In this document: one piece after another, positions 8,782-16,120 of the stretch
Numbering within the stretch: position 1 is the stretch's first letter
Layout of the letters: every line of letters starts with the position of its first letter
Assembly (NCBI GenBank): GCA_016297855.1
Contig: JAEDFW010000004.1
Span: 1-40,267, forward strand
Length of the DNA stretch: 40,267 nt
Source of the DNA: Oscillospiraceae bacterium
Lineage (GTDB): Bacteria; Bacillota; Clostridia; Oscillospirales; Oscillospiraceae
Direction: 5' to 3'
Notes under the pieces: generated by a model
What the model was told of the DNA's origin: nothing
The model's input: only the letters and a program-made list of their open reading frames with translations
Databases searched by the model: none
Made by a program: the position numbers and the translations under genes

Positions 8782-8782
8782 T
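8754..8782 (+). promoter_or_regulatory. Candidate promoter overlapping the ylbJ stop codon
   Basis: A perfect TATAAT (8777-8782) includes the last bases of ylbJ. A TGGAAA (four of six matches to TTGACA) lies 17 bp upstream at 8754-8759. It would start transcription near 8789, just ahead of the four-cysteine mini-gene, freeing it from sporulation control. Confidence 0.5.
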
Positions 8783-8811
8783 GGAGGCAGTTTTTGAAAG
8801 GCGGTGCCGCA

Positions 8812-9021
8812 ATGCTGTTCCGAAAAAAAATTGACCGCTACTGTACATACTGTCAGTTTGCGGGAAAGGTCGACGAGGAAACGATGATCTGCCGCCATTA
8901 CGGGCTGGTACCATCCTCGCACCGCTGCCGTAAGTTCCGCTATGATCCGCTCAAGCGTGTACCCGGGCGAAAAGCAGCACAGGATTTTGAGCGTTACGAC
9001 GCAAAAGACTATTCTCTGTAA
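8812..9021 (+). CDS. Small four-cysteine protein, probable zinc binder
   Basis: The 69-residue product is basic at its start (MLFRKKIDRYCTYCQFAGK) and has cysteines at 11, 14, 27 and 39, arranged C-x2-C-x12-C-x11-C. This would suit one zinc ion. The segment YDPLKRVP after the last cysteine resembles short conserved proteins I recall from Clostridia with no known role. ATG 8812 has AAAGGCGGTG upstream; a TTG at 8794 could extend it by six residues but has no ribosome site. It has its own candidate promoter and a strong terminator 5 bp beyond the stop. Function is unknown. Confidence 0.75.
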   Translation: MLFRKKIDRYCTYCQFAGKVDEETMICRHYGLVPSSHRCRKFRYDPLKRVPGRKAAQDFERYDAKDYSL

Positions 9022-9025
9022 AAAA

Positions 9026-9062
9026 CTTCCGAAAAGCACTGCGTGCTTTTCGGAAGTTTTTT
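9026..9062. terminator. Bidirectional rho-independent terminator
   Basis: A 14-bp perfect stem (9026-9039 with 9043-9056) has a 3-nt loop, flanked by an A run on the left and six or more T on the right. It ends both the plus-strand mini-gene and the minus-strand GerMN lipoprotein gene, whose stop is at 9061. Confidence 0.95.
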
Positions 9063-9975
9063 ATTCCTCTGCAAACCAGTTCTCGTCGGGTGAAAAGCTC
9101 TGGTCAAGGTCAAGATAGATCATCGAAGATCCATCGAGAAGTGAAATTCGTACGGCGCTGATATCATCAAACGCACACAACGTGGCCACGATCGGCCGCA
9201 GCGCAGCCTCAGCCGATTTTACTCCCGTATCGCAGTCAGCAAATGCATCGCTCAGAACCAACGTACATGTTTGGTCGGATACGGTAAGATCAATGATCTG
9301 CGTCAGCTCCGGGACCGTGGAAACAAGTCCGTATTCTTTCGGGCCTTCCAGCAGTGCCTGCAGTGCAAGACTCGGCAGCTGATCGGTGCTGGTATAGGAA
9401 ACGGTACGCGACTCTTTGCGGAGCAGTCCGTCAGTCCTGCCGCAGAAATAGAGCGTGATCGTCCGCTCAGGGTTGTAGGCCGAGGCATCAAACAGTACGA
9501 AGGAGTCCTCCGAGTATTTCTGCTCCGTCTGCGCATACAAACGCGCAGACGGCGTTTCTACTCGCACACTGTCAACAAATTTGATTTGCGTCAGCGTCAT
9601 GGTCAGGCATGCCGAAGCCAGAGAACACTCCACGCCCGAAAGCGCGCCGTAAGCATCGTTCAGACGCAGCGTCAATACGCCGCCGTCAAGCGTAGCGCCC
9701 GTACAAGCAAGCTCTTTTGGAAACGGAGAGCGCAGCGTGTCGGAAATCGGCCCTTGCAGATAGAGCGCAAGAATCTCCTCCACAGTCATATCCATGCGTC
9801 CAAGCTCTATCGTCTCGTAACCCAAAGCGCCCGTCTCGGAGCCGAAGGCTGCGTCCTGCCGGCAATAATAAAAATCGATGGGATTGATCATCTGCGGCCG
9901 CTGCGCAATTGCCGACGTACACCCGGAGAGCAGCACAAGCACAAGCACCACTGAAAGAATCTTATATCCGCGCAT
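9061..9975 (-). CDS. GerMN-domain lipoprotein
   Basis: The 304-residue protein opens with a lipoprotein signal (hydrophobic stretch, LSGC lipobox, Cys19). It has two GerMN (sporulation/spore germination) domains: about 35-150, with TVEEILALYLQGP, and about 175-290, with LPSLALQALLEGP. GerMN modules occur in GerM of spore formers and in LpqB of actinobacteria, and are thought to bind wall components or protein partners. ATG 9975 has AGGAGG seven bases upstream and lies 14 nt inside the kinase gene, so it is coupled to the kinase. The placement suggests that it modulates the kinase or is a co-regulated envelope factor. Confidence 0.88.
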   Translation of the reverse strand: MRGYKILSVVLVLVLLSGCTSAIAQRPQMINPIDFYYCRQDAAFGSETGALGYETIELGRMDMTVEEILALYLQGPISDTLRSPFPKELACTGATLDGGVLTLRLNDAYGALSGVECSLASACLTMTLTQIKFVDSVRVETPSARLYAQTEQKYSEDSFVLFDASAYNPERTITLYFCGRTDGLLRKESRTVSYTSTDQLPSLALQALLEGPKEYGLVSTVPELTQIIDLTVSDQTCTLVLSDAFADCDTGVKSAEAALRPIVATLCAFDDISAVRISLLDGSSMIYLDLDQSFSPDENWFAEE

Positions 9976-11395
9976 CGTCGTCCTCCTGTTCCAGGCCGAA
10001 ATACGGGAAACGCACGGTAAAGCGAGTACCTGAAAGCTCCTTTGACTCGACCTCGACGGTACCGAAGTTGCGCAAGACCAGCTCATGCACAATGGAAAGG
10101 CCCAAACCCGAACCGCCCGCCTGGCGTGATCGCGCCTTATCCACGCGGTAGAACCGCTCGAAGATATGGCCGATGGCGTCTTGCGGAATTCCGACGCCGG
10201 TATCGGCCACGGTGAGCTGCACTTCTTCTTCGGTGTGGCAGACCGTCACGTGAACGCTGCCGTTTTCGTGGTTATACTTGATACCGTTTTCCACCAGATT
10301 GAAAATAATCTGATAGATATCATCTTCGATGGACAGAACCGTGCAATTGCGCGCGAGACTGCCGGTCAACTCGACCTGCATACTGTCGGCCAGCGGCACA
10401 AGCAGGCGAAATACGCTCGACACCTTCTCGCCCACATCGACAAGCTCATGCTCCTGCGACTGCGCATCCTCAGCGCGGCTAAGACGCAGCAGCTTCTGCG
10501 CCATGCGCGTGAGCCGGTCGGCCTCATTGCCGATATCCGAGACAAATTCGCGCATGGTTCCGGTGTCCATATCATTCTGCAAAATGGAGTCCGTCAGCAG
10601 CTTGATCGATGCCAGCGGCGTTTTTAACTCATGCGAGGCATCGGACACGAACTGCCGCTGCGCATCTTCCGACTGCTGCAGGCGGTCCGTGAGCTTGTTG
10701 AATTCCGTAGCCAGCGTGGTCAGTTCATCACTGCCGCGCATCTGGATCTTATGGCTGTATTCACCTTCGCGCACCATACGCATGGATGTCAGGATCTTCC
10801 GCATCCGCCCGGAGCCGACAATGGAAAACACAATGGAGCAGAGAATAATGGCTCCCAGCAGAATAAGCGAGAAGCGCAGGAAATTGAGCTCCAGGCTTGC
10901 AATGATCTGCCCCTGATCGGAGTCATATTCGATAATATATACACAGCCCATCGGCTTTTCGCGCAGCACAACCGGCATGGCGCCGCTGCTGATGAGCGCG
11001 CCGGAAGAATAGACGCAGTGGAACACATCCTTCCCCTGCAGCGCCTGCACGACCTCCTCGAACAAAGCGATGCGTCCTTCGGCGTTTCTGGTCTGCGACG
11101 AGTCATAGAGCACGCGCGCCTGCGCGTCGGTAATGAGAATACGCGTCACGTTCATCTCGCCCAGTACGTTCATCACCTGCTCTGCCGTCTCCTTCGTAAG
11201 GGACTCCACACCGCTGAACGACGATACAACGAGCTGGAGCTTATCCTGCTGCGAGGCGTGCTTGGCCTGAAACATCATCTGCCGTGTAGTCGTGGCAGAA
11301 TAGACGTTCAGAAAAAACAACATCAGCGACGTGATGAGCATATAGGCCAGCGCGTTTCTGAACTGGGACGAGCTCGGCAGCAGAGACGGACGCAC
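9962..11395 (-). CDS. HAMP-domain sensor histidine kinase
   Basis: The 477-residue kinase has transmembrane segments at about 15-33 and 173-194 around an extracytoplasmic sensor domain of about 140 residues, then HAMP (195-245). HisKA follows with SDASHELKTP (phospho-accepting His255), and HATPase_c with the N box near 366-375, DTGVGIP (398-404) and GGSGLGLS (427-434). It should phosphorylate the OmpR-type regulator encoded 16 bp upstream. The start codon appears to be GTG at 11395 with no strong ribosome site, so weak initiation is possible; the next in-frame ATG is 18 codons on, at the start of the first membrane segment. Confidence 0.93.
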   Translation of the reverse strand: MRPSLLPSSSQFRNALAYMLITSLMLFFLNVYSATTTRQMMFQAKHASQQDKLQLVVSSFSGVESLTKETAEQVMNVLGEMNVTRILITDAQARVLYDSSQTRNAEGRIALFEEVVQALQGKDVFHCVYSSGALISSGAMPVVLREKPMGCVYIIEYDSDQGQIIASLELNFLRFSLILLGAIILCSIVFSIVGSGRMRKILTSMRMVREGEYSHKIQMRGSDELTTLATEFNKLTDRLQQSEDAQRQFVSDASHELKTPLASIKLLTDSILQNDMDTGTMREFVSDIGNEADRLTRMAQKLLRLSRAEDAQSQEHELVDVGEKVSSVFRLLVPLADSMQVELTGSLARNCTVLSIEDDIYQIIFNLVENGIKYNHENGSVHVTVCHTEEEVQLTVADTGVGIPQDAIGHIFERFYRVDKARSRQAGGSGLGLSIVHELVLRNFGTVEVESKELSGTRFTVRFPYFGLEQEDDDARI

Positions 11396-11411
11396 TGCGC
11401 GCGATTCGGAA

Positions 11412-12092
11412 TCAGAATGTGAAATAGTAGCCCACTCCCCACTTTGTCAGAATGTGCGCCGGTTCTGCCGGATTCTGCTCCAACTTCTCACGCAGCCGGC
11501 GGATATGCACGTCGACGGTACGGATATCGCTGCTGTTATCGTAGCCCCAGATGGCGTTGAGCAGCGTCTCGCGCGAGTACACCCGGTTGGGATTACGCAT
11601 CAGAAGCTCGATGAGATCGAACTCCTTCGCCGTCAGCAGAACCAGCTCGCCGGCACGGTACGCATTGCGCGCGTCGCGGTCGATGGCGATATGGCCGCAC
11701 TCGATCCGGTTCTCCGGTTCCGCCCTGCGCGTTGTGCCGGACCGTCGAAGCAGCGCGCGGATACGCGCTTTGAGTTCAAGAATGTTGAAGGGCTTGGTCA
11801 GATAATCGTCTGCGCCGTTCTCAAAGCCCATGAGCTTGTCCATGTCGTCAGCCTTGGCCGTGAGCATGATGATCGGCACATCGGAAAACTCGCGGATCTT
11901 CCTGCAGGCCTCCAGCCCGTCAAGATGCGGCATCATGAGATCGAGCACAATGAGGTCGATGTCCTGATTGGACGCTTTTTCCACGGCCTGCATCCCGTCA
12001 GAGCCGGTAACGACCTCGTAGCCGTCGTTTTCCAGATTGAATTTGATGCCCTTGACGAGCAGGTTTTCGTCGTCTACAACAAGAATTTTCAT
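11412..12092 (-). CDS. OmpR/PhoB-family response regulator
   Basis: The 226-residue protein has an N-terminal receiver domain with DDE at 7-9, phospho-acceptor Asp51 in VLDLMMP, and the conserved Lys in LTAKADD. A C-terminal winged helix follows at about 130-226, with RTVDVHIRRLREKLE, which binds DNA. It resembles the WalR/PhoP-like group. It starts one base after the stop of the ComEA-like gene and precedes its cognate kinase, so all four genes down to the GerMN lipoprotein form one operon. Confidence 0.95.
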   Translation of the reverse strand: MKILVVDDENLLVKGIKFNLENDGYEVVTGSDGMQAVEKASNQDIDLIVLDLMMPHLDGLEACRKIREFSDVPIIMLTAKADDMDKLMGFENGADDYLTKPFNILELKARIRALLRRSGTTRRAEPENRIECGHIAIDRDARNAYRAGELVLLTAKEFDLIELLMRNPNRVYSRETLLNAIWGYDNSSDIRTVDVHIRRLREKLEQNPAEPAHILTKWGVGYYFTF

Positions 12093-12093
12093 T

Positions 12094-12492
12094 TCAGTCC
12101 CCCACTGTCACCAGTTCCGCCAGTTCGGCATAGCGTTGCTCACCGATACCGGACACATCCATCAGCTGTTCGGCCGCAATGAAGCGGCCATACTGCTCGC
12201 GGTATGCAATGATCCGCTCTGCCAGCACCTCACCCACACCGGGAAGCGTCATCAGTACCTCTTTTGTCGCGGTGTTGATATTGACCGGGCACTGCTGCTC
12301 CTGTGTATCTGCACTCAGTACAGGCTCAGACGGTTCTTCCGCCGCAGTTTCTTCAGACGTCTGTGTGTGAGAAGGCACTGTGTCGATTGCCGCTTCAAAC
12401 GGCACCGAGCGCCTGCCGAAGAAGAAACCCAGGCTGAATACCAGCGCCAAAGCTGCCGCAGCCGGGATCAGGTACTTGTAGATGCGCTGCAT
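12094..12492 (-). CDS. ComEA-like helix-hairpin-helix protein, membrane anchored
   Basis: The 132-residue protein has one N-terminal transmembrane anchor (about 5-25), an acidic, Ser/Thr/Glu-rich spacer (30-70) and a C-terminal helix-hairpin-helix domain (about 75-132). That domain contains NINTATKEVLMTLPGVGEVLAERII, the ComEA signature, here named in part only. ComEA is the surface DNA receptor of competence, but short anchored HhH proteins like this occur widely without comEC; no comEC is adjacent. ATG 12492 has AGGGGGCGG upstream; an earlier ATG at 12519 lacks a ribosome site. It heads the two-component operon. Confidence 0.82.
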   Translation of the reverse strand: MQRIYKYLIPAAAALALVFSLGFFFGRRSVPFEAAIDTVPSHTQTSEETAAEEPSEPVLSADTQEQQCPVNINTATKEVLMTLPGVGEVLAERIIAYREQYGRFIAAEQLMDVSGIGEQRYAELAELVTVGD

Positions 12493-12512
12493 GCCGTCCG
12501 CCCCCTGCCAGA

Positions 12513-12540
12513 TTGACATACGGTCAATTTTTGTTATAAT
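12513..12540 (+). promoter_or_regulatory. Consensus sigma-A promoter of dacF-udg
   Basis: TTGACA (12513-12518) and TATAAT (12535-12540) are separated by 16 bp, with an extended -10 TG at 12532-12533. The transcription start should be near 12547, giving a leader of about 92 nt before dacF. Both hexamers are perfect, so constitutive strong expression is likely unless repressed. Confidence 0.85.
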
Positions 12541-12568
12541 TGTAGCACATATACCGCGCTTTGGGCAA
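12539..12568 (-). promoter_or_regulatory. Candidate promoter of the ComEA-regulator-kinase-GerMN operon
   Basis: On the minus strand, TTGCCC (12563-12568) and TACAAT (12539-12544) are 18 bp apart. The -10 overlaps the end of the opposing dacF -10, so polymerase at one promoter should interfere with the other. Confidence 0.45.
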
Positions 12569-12638
12569 GTGTGTTCCAGCCGAATGTCTGCGCGGAAGAA
12601 GAAACTGCCCTTCCATTTCTGACATTGGTGATATCAAC

Positions 12639-14060
12639 ATGAAACAACATCGAATTCTTTCTTTGCTGCTGGCCGTGTGTATGCTCACATGCCTGCTGTG
12701 TCTGCCGGCGCTTGCTGCAGCAGCAGACGATCAGACGAATGAGGCCCCTGCGGCGCAACAGGCGTTTTCCGTCAATGCCAAGGCCGCGATGCTGGTCGAC
12801 CTCAATACCGGCCGCGTCGTTTATGAGCAAAATGCGGACGAACGGATCTATCCGGCAAGCCTGACCAAGATCATGACATGCCTGCTGGCGCTGGAAAACG
12901 GCAATCTTTCCAGCATCGTTACGGTCAGTGAATCGGCGCTGGCCGATCTTGATCCCAACAGCTCCACAGCCGGACTGCAGGTCGGTGAGCAGATGACGTT
13001 GGAAAACATGCTCTACTGCATGATGATTCCCTCCGGTAACGAGGCGTGCAACGCTGTAGCGGAACACATTGCCGGCTCCGTTTCTGATTTTGTGCGGATG
13101 ATGAACGAGCGCGCCTATGAACTTGGCTGCGAGAATACGCATTTCAGTAATCCTCATGGTCTGCATGACGAGGATCACTATACAACTGCACGCGATTTGG
13201 TAAAGATCACACAGGCCGCGCTCAAAAGTGAGAATTTCAAGCAGATCGTCAACACTGCCGAGTATGAGCTTCCGGCCACAAATCTCTCCGAGCCGCGCAC
13301 GCTGAAAACAACAAATCAGCTGCTTGTGAAAAACTCAAACAACTCTTTTTACTATTCCCGCGCAATGGGCATCAAGACCGGCTACACCAGTGCAGCAGGC
13401 CGGTGTGTGATCTCGTGTGCAAAGGACGACGGGATGTATTTCCTTGCTGTCGTCTGCGGCGCAGATACCACAGTTCTGGAAAACGGTGATCTGCAGATGG
13501 AGAGCTTCCCCGAGTGCATCCGTCTGTTCAATTATGGCTTTGACCAGTTTTCGTATGTAACGGCTGTCTCACCGCTCTATCCCATCGCGCAGGTATCGGT
13601 CAGCAATTCTGCTGGTTCTGAGGTCGTGGCATTGGCACCGGCATCGGATATCAAGGTCTTGCTGCCGAACGGCTACGACGATGCTTTGCTTGTCCAGCAG
13701 ATCGATCTGACCGCGCAGACAGTCGAAGCGCCGGTGCGCGCGGGTGATGTGCTTGGCAGCGTAAGTATCAGCTATGACGGCGAACTGCTCGGGACGACCA
13801 ATCTTCTGGCCATTGCTGATGTGGCGCGCTCCGAGATCTCTGCTGCGGCCAGCAATACCGGAACCTATATCCAGCAGAACTGGTGGAAATGGATCGTGAT
13901 CGTGATTGTAGCGCTTGTTGTGATGTGCCTGGCGCTGTTTTTGGCGCTGCAGGTGCGAAAACGTCGGGAACGTCTGCTCAGATTGGAAAGACGCCGCCGC
14001 GCGTTGGAGCAGCGAGAACGGCAGCGCCGCTTTGGAGGCTTTGACGACGATGACGTATGA
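12639..14060 (+). CDS. dacF: D-alanyl-D-alanine carboxypeptidase (DacF/PBP5-like)
   Basis: The 473-residue penicillin-binding protein has an N-terminal signal peptide (1-28). The serine peptidase S11 motifs are SLTK (74-77, nucleophile Ser74), SGN (132-134) and KTG (246-248). A beta-rich C-terminal domain and a membrane anchor at about 430-455, followed by a very basic Arg-rich tail, complete it. It trims the terminal D-Ala of peptidoglycan pentapeptides on the outer face of the membrane. ATG 12639 follows GGTGAT; an upstream in-frame extension would hide the signal peptide. It is divergent from the envelope-type two-component operon, which may control it. Confidence 0.93.
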   Translation: MKQHRILSLLLAVCMLTCLLCLPALAAAADDQTNEAPAAQQAFSVNAKAAMLVDLNTGRVVYEQNADERIYPASLTKIMTCLLALENGNLSSIVTVSESALADLDPNSSTAGLQVGEQMTLENMLYCMMIPSGNEACNAVAEHIAGSVSDFVRMMNERAYELGCENTHFSNPHGLHDEDHYTTARDLVKITQAALKSENFKQIVNTAEYELPATNLSEPRTLKTTNQLLVKNSNNSFYYSRAMGIKTGYTSAAGRCVISCAKDDGMYFLAVVCGADTTVLENGDLQMESFPECIRLFNYGFDQFSYVTAVSPLYPIAQVSVSNSAGSEVVALAPASDIKVLLPNGYDDALLVQQIDLTAQTVEAPVRAGDVLGSVSISYDGELLGTTNLLAIADVARSEISAAASNTGTYIQQNWWKWIVIVIVALVVMCLALFLALQVRKRRERLLRLERRRRALEQRERQRRFGGFDDDDV

Positions 14061-14619
14061 TTGGCAGCAGCTTCGGCAGTTGACCCTGCAGTGCACACAG
14101 TGCGCGCTGTGTCAGACGCGCACAAATGTCGTCTTTGGCGACGGCGCGCTGGATGCCGAGATTCTGTTCGTGGGCGAAGGCCCCGGCGAGCAGGAAGACC
14201 GCACGGGCGTGCCGTTCGTGGGTCCGGCAGGGAAATTTCTCGATGAAATGCTCTGCATCATCGACCTCGACCGCACAAAGTATTATATCGCAAACATTGT
14301 CAAGTGCAGGCCGCCGCACAACCGCGACCCGCTGCAGACCGAGCAGGACGCATGCATCGGCTTCCTGCGCGCGCAGACAAAACTACTGCGGCCAAAGATT
14401 ATTGTCTGTCTGGGGCGTATTGCCGCCATGCGGCTGATCGACCCGAATTTCAAAATCACGCGTGACCACGGAAAGTGGACACAGAAAGGCGGTATCTGGT
14501 TTACCGCTTTGTATCACCCGTCGGCACTTCTGCGCGACGAGTCCAAGCGGCCGGAGGCATTCCTTGACCTCAAGTCCCTGCAGGCGAAGATCATCGAAGT
14601 CTGCAAACACACTTATTGA
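14050..14619 (+). CDS. Family 4 (Fe-S) uracil-DNA glycosylase
   Basis: The 189-residue enzyme removes uracil from DNA. It carries four cluster-binding cysteines typical of family 4 (from C15/C18/C21, plus C86 and C102, which are 15 residues apart), motif A GEGPGEQED (42-50) and the catalytic-region motif HPSALLR (156-162). The start at ATG 14050 overlaps the end of dacF by 11 nt, with GGAGG upstream inside dacF. A TTG start at 14032 is less likely. Family 4 enzymes are common in anaerobes and thermophiles. Confidence 0.93.
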   Translation: MTYDWQQLRQLTLQCTQCALCQTRTNVVFGDGALDAEILFVGEGPGEQEDRTGVPFVGPAGKFLDEMLCIIDLDRTKYYIANIVKCRPPHNRDPLQTEQDACIGFLRAQTKLLRPKIIVCLGRIAAMRLIDPNFKITRDHGKWTQKGGIWFTALYHPSALLRDESKRPEAFLDLKSLQAKIIEVCKHTY

Positions 14620-14624
14620 GATAG

Positions 14625-14652
14625 TCCCTGCCAGCGTTGGCGGGGGCTTTTG
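14625..14652. terminator. Rho-independent terminator between udg and crp-like gene
   Basis: An 8-bp GC-rich stem (14626-14633 with 14638-14645, including one G-U pair) with a GCGT loop is followed by a four-T run at 14648-14651. It separates two converging genes; the T run is short, so efficiency may be moderate. Confidence 0.65.
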
Positions 14653-15321
14653 CTAAAGTCCGTGTTCAGGATGCAGGGTGACGGTACTTTTTGTGTAGTC
14701 GATGAATCCATCTGCTTTCATTTTCGACAGCTCTGCGCACATGGCGCTGCGGTCAACATTCAGATAATCTGCCATTGCCTGCCGGTCGTACGGCAGCGGA
14801 AAATGGTTGCTGCGCGCGCGCTGCGACAATTCGTGGAAGTAGGATAGTAGCCGCGCGCGGATGGTCTTGGGCGCGGTATGCAGCATCCGCTGCGACAGGC
14901 GCAGATTCTTTTCCGCACACAGCGCAAGCAAGTTCTGCACGATGCGGCTGTGGTGTGCGCAGGCGTTGGAACACATATGAAGCGCGCGCGCCACATCCAG
15001 AAACAATACTTCGCAGCACTCGGCTGCAACGACGCTGACAAGCAGCGGCTGCTCTGGCAGGCACGCGTAGGCCTCGCCGAATATGTCGCCGGGCGCAGCG
15101 CGGCTGAGGATGCTGCGGTTTCCCCAAAAATCATCTGACTCCACTGTTACACTGCCGCGCAGAACAAGCCCCGCCGTTCGGATGCATTCGCCCGCGCGGA
15201 AAATCGTCTCGCCCTTCTGATACGCCCGCGTCACGGCGGCAAGGCACGTGAGCATCTGCTCCGCCTCCTGTGGACTCGTGCCGCAGAACAGCGGCGTGTT
15301 TGATAAAAAAAAATAATCCAT
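14653..15321 (-). CDS. Crp/Fnr-family transcriptional regulator
   Basis: The 222-residue protein has an N-terminal cyclic-nucleotide-binding-like beta roll (about 10-120, with LRGSVTVES and PGDIFGE), a dimer helix, and a C-terminal helix-turn-helix (about 165-215) with YDRQAMADYLNVDRSAMCAEL. The effector is not predictable; several cysteines (C13, C26, C102, C103 region) could allow a redox or heme-type sensor, but no Fnr cluster pattern is evident. ATG 15321 follows GGAG. It is divergent from a ferredoxin/zinc-ribbon operon, whose control region holds two perfect palindromes. Similar pairings occur with HcpR-type nitrosative stress regulators, but no hcp gene lies here. Confidence 0.9.
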   Translation of the reverse strand: MDYFFLSNTPLFCGTSPQEAEQMLTCLAAVTRAYQKGETIFRAGECIRTAGLVLRGSVTVESDDFWGNRSILSRAAPGDIFGEAYACLPEQPLLVSVVAAECCEVLFLDVARALHMCSNACAHHSRIVQNLLALCAEKNLRLSQRMLHTAPKTIRARLLSYFHELSQRARSNHFPLPYDRQAMADYLNVDRSAMCAELSKMKADGFIDYTKSTVTLHPEHGL

Positions 15322-15335
15322 AGTGTTCTCCGTTT

Positions 15336-15351
15336 TGTTGTAACTACAACA
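15336..15351. promoter_or_regulatory. Crp/Fnr-type operator palindrome
   Basis: TGTTGTA-AC-TACAACA is a perfect inverted repeat with 7-bp arms, centred at 15343.5. This is 41.5 bp upstream of the start predicted from the -10 TATACT at 15373-15378, the class II activator position. On the other strand it falls about 8-23 bp inside the predicted regulator transcript, which fits autorepression. Confidence 0.7.
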
Positions 15352-15363
15352 GACTTGATGAAA

Positions 15364-15380
15364 ACAGTATACTATACTGT
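15364..15380. promoter_or_regulatory. Second palindrome covering both -10 elements
   Basis: ACAGTATA-C-TATACTGT is a perfect 8-bp inverted repeat around one base. It contains TATACT on the plus strand (15373-15378) and on the minus strand (15366-15371), so it may simply be two facing -10 boxes or an additional operator. Confidence 0.55.
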
Positions 15381-15394
15381 GCCCGTAAACACAA
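15366..15394 (-). promoter_or_regulatory. Promoter of the Crp/Fnr-like gene
   Basis: TTGTGT (15389-15394) and TATACT (15366-15371) on the minus strand are 17 bp apart. The predicted start near 15359 lies just before the 15336-15351 palindrome. Confidence 0.55.
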
Positions 15395-15418
15395 GAACTG
15401 CTCTGTATGGAGGAAGAT

Positions 15419-16120
15419 ATGATTCGTAAAATAATTCAAATCGACGAAGAAAAATGCAATGGCTGCGGCGCATGCGCGGCAGCATGCCATGAAGGTGCCA
15501 TCGGCATGGTAGCAGGCAAAGCCCGTCTGCTGCGCGATGACTACTGCGATGGTCTGGGCAACTGCCTGCCCGTCTGCCCTACGGGCGCAATTACGTTTAT
15601 CGAGCGCGAAGCAGCTGCTTACGACGAATCAGCTGTACTGGCCAACAAAGGGAAAAAGGAAGCTCCGCTCCCCTGCGGCTGTCCCGGCTCTCAGGCGCGC
15701 ACCATCAAGCGTGGGACGAGCGTCTGTGCGGGCGAAGATCGCCCCTCGCAGCTGAGCCAGTGGCCGGTGCAGATCCAGCTAGTGCCGTCGAATGCGCCGT
15801 ACTTTGCAAATGCCGACCTGCTTGTTGCGGCTGACTGCACGGCGTATGCCTATGCCGGCTTTCATGAGCGGTTTATCCGCGGACATGTGACGCTGGTCGG
15901 ATGCCCGAAGCTCGACAATGTAAATTACGCGCAGAAGCTGACGCAGATTCTGCAGAACAACAGCATTTCATCCATTACCGCCGTGCGGATGGAAGTTCCA
16001 TGCTGCGGTGGGCTGATCCATGCAATCCGCACTGCAATCGAGCAGAGCGGCTGCGGCGCTTCATTGCGCGTCGTGACCATTTCCACAAGCGGGCAGATCA
16101 TTAGCGAGGTGACGGTATGA
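15419..16120 (+). CDS. Two-cluster ferredoxin-like protein with cysteine-rich C-terminal domain
   Basis: The 233-residue protein begins with a classic cluster motif, C13-x2-C16-x2-C19-x3-C23-H. A second, degenerate one follows (C43-x5-C49-x3-C53-P), as in bacterial ferredoxin domains. The remaining 170 residues carry PCGCPG near 90, VGCPKLDN, and VPCCGG, resembling cysteine motifs of electron-transfer or CCG-type domains. I recognise the fold class but not a specific enzyme; it probably carries electrons in an anaerobic redox response. ATG 15419 sits 5 bp after GGAGG; ATG 15407 is too close to that site. It is divergent from the Crp/Fnr gene and coupled to the next gene. Confidence 0.85.
   Translation: MIRKIIQIDEEKCNGCGACAAACHEGAIGMVAGKARLLRDDYCDGLGNCLPVCPTGAITFIEREAAAYDESAVLANKGKKEAPLPCGCPGSQARTIKRGTSVCAGEDRPSQLSQWPVQIQLVPSNAPYFANADLLVAADCTAYAYAGFHERFIRGHVTLVGCPKLDNVNYAQKLTQILQNNSISSITAVRMEVPCCGGLIHAIRTAIEQSGCGASLRVVTISTSGQIISEVTV

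Noticed and set aside
10631..11422. 263-codon open frame on the plus strand opposite the sensor kinase
   Set aside because: It mirrors the kinase coding strand in a GC-rich gene, has no recognisable motif, and the kinase frame has clear domains.
14653..15321. Fnr-type oxygen sensor assignment for the Crp/Fnr protein
   Set aside because: Cysteines are present but not in the N-terminal cluster spacing of Fnr; the effector is left open.
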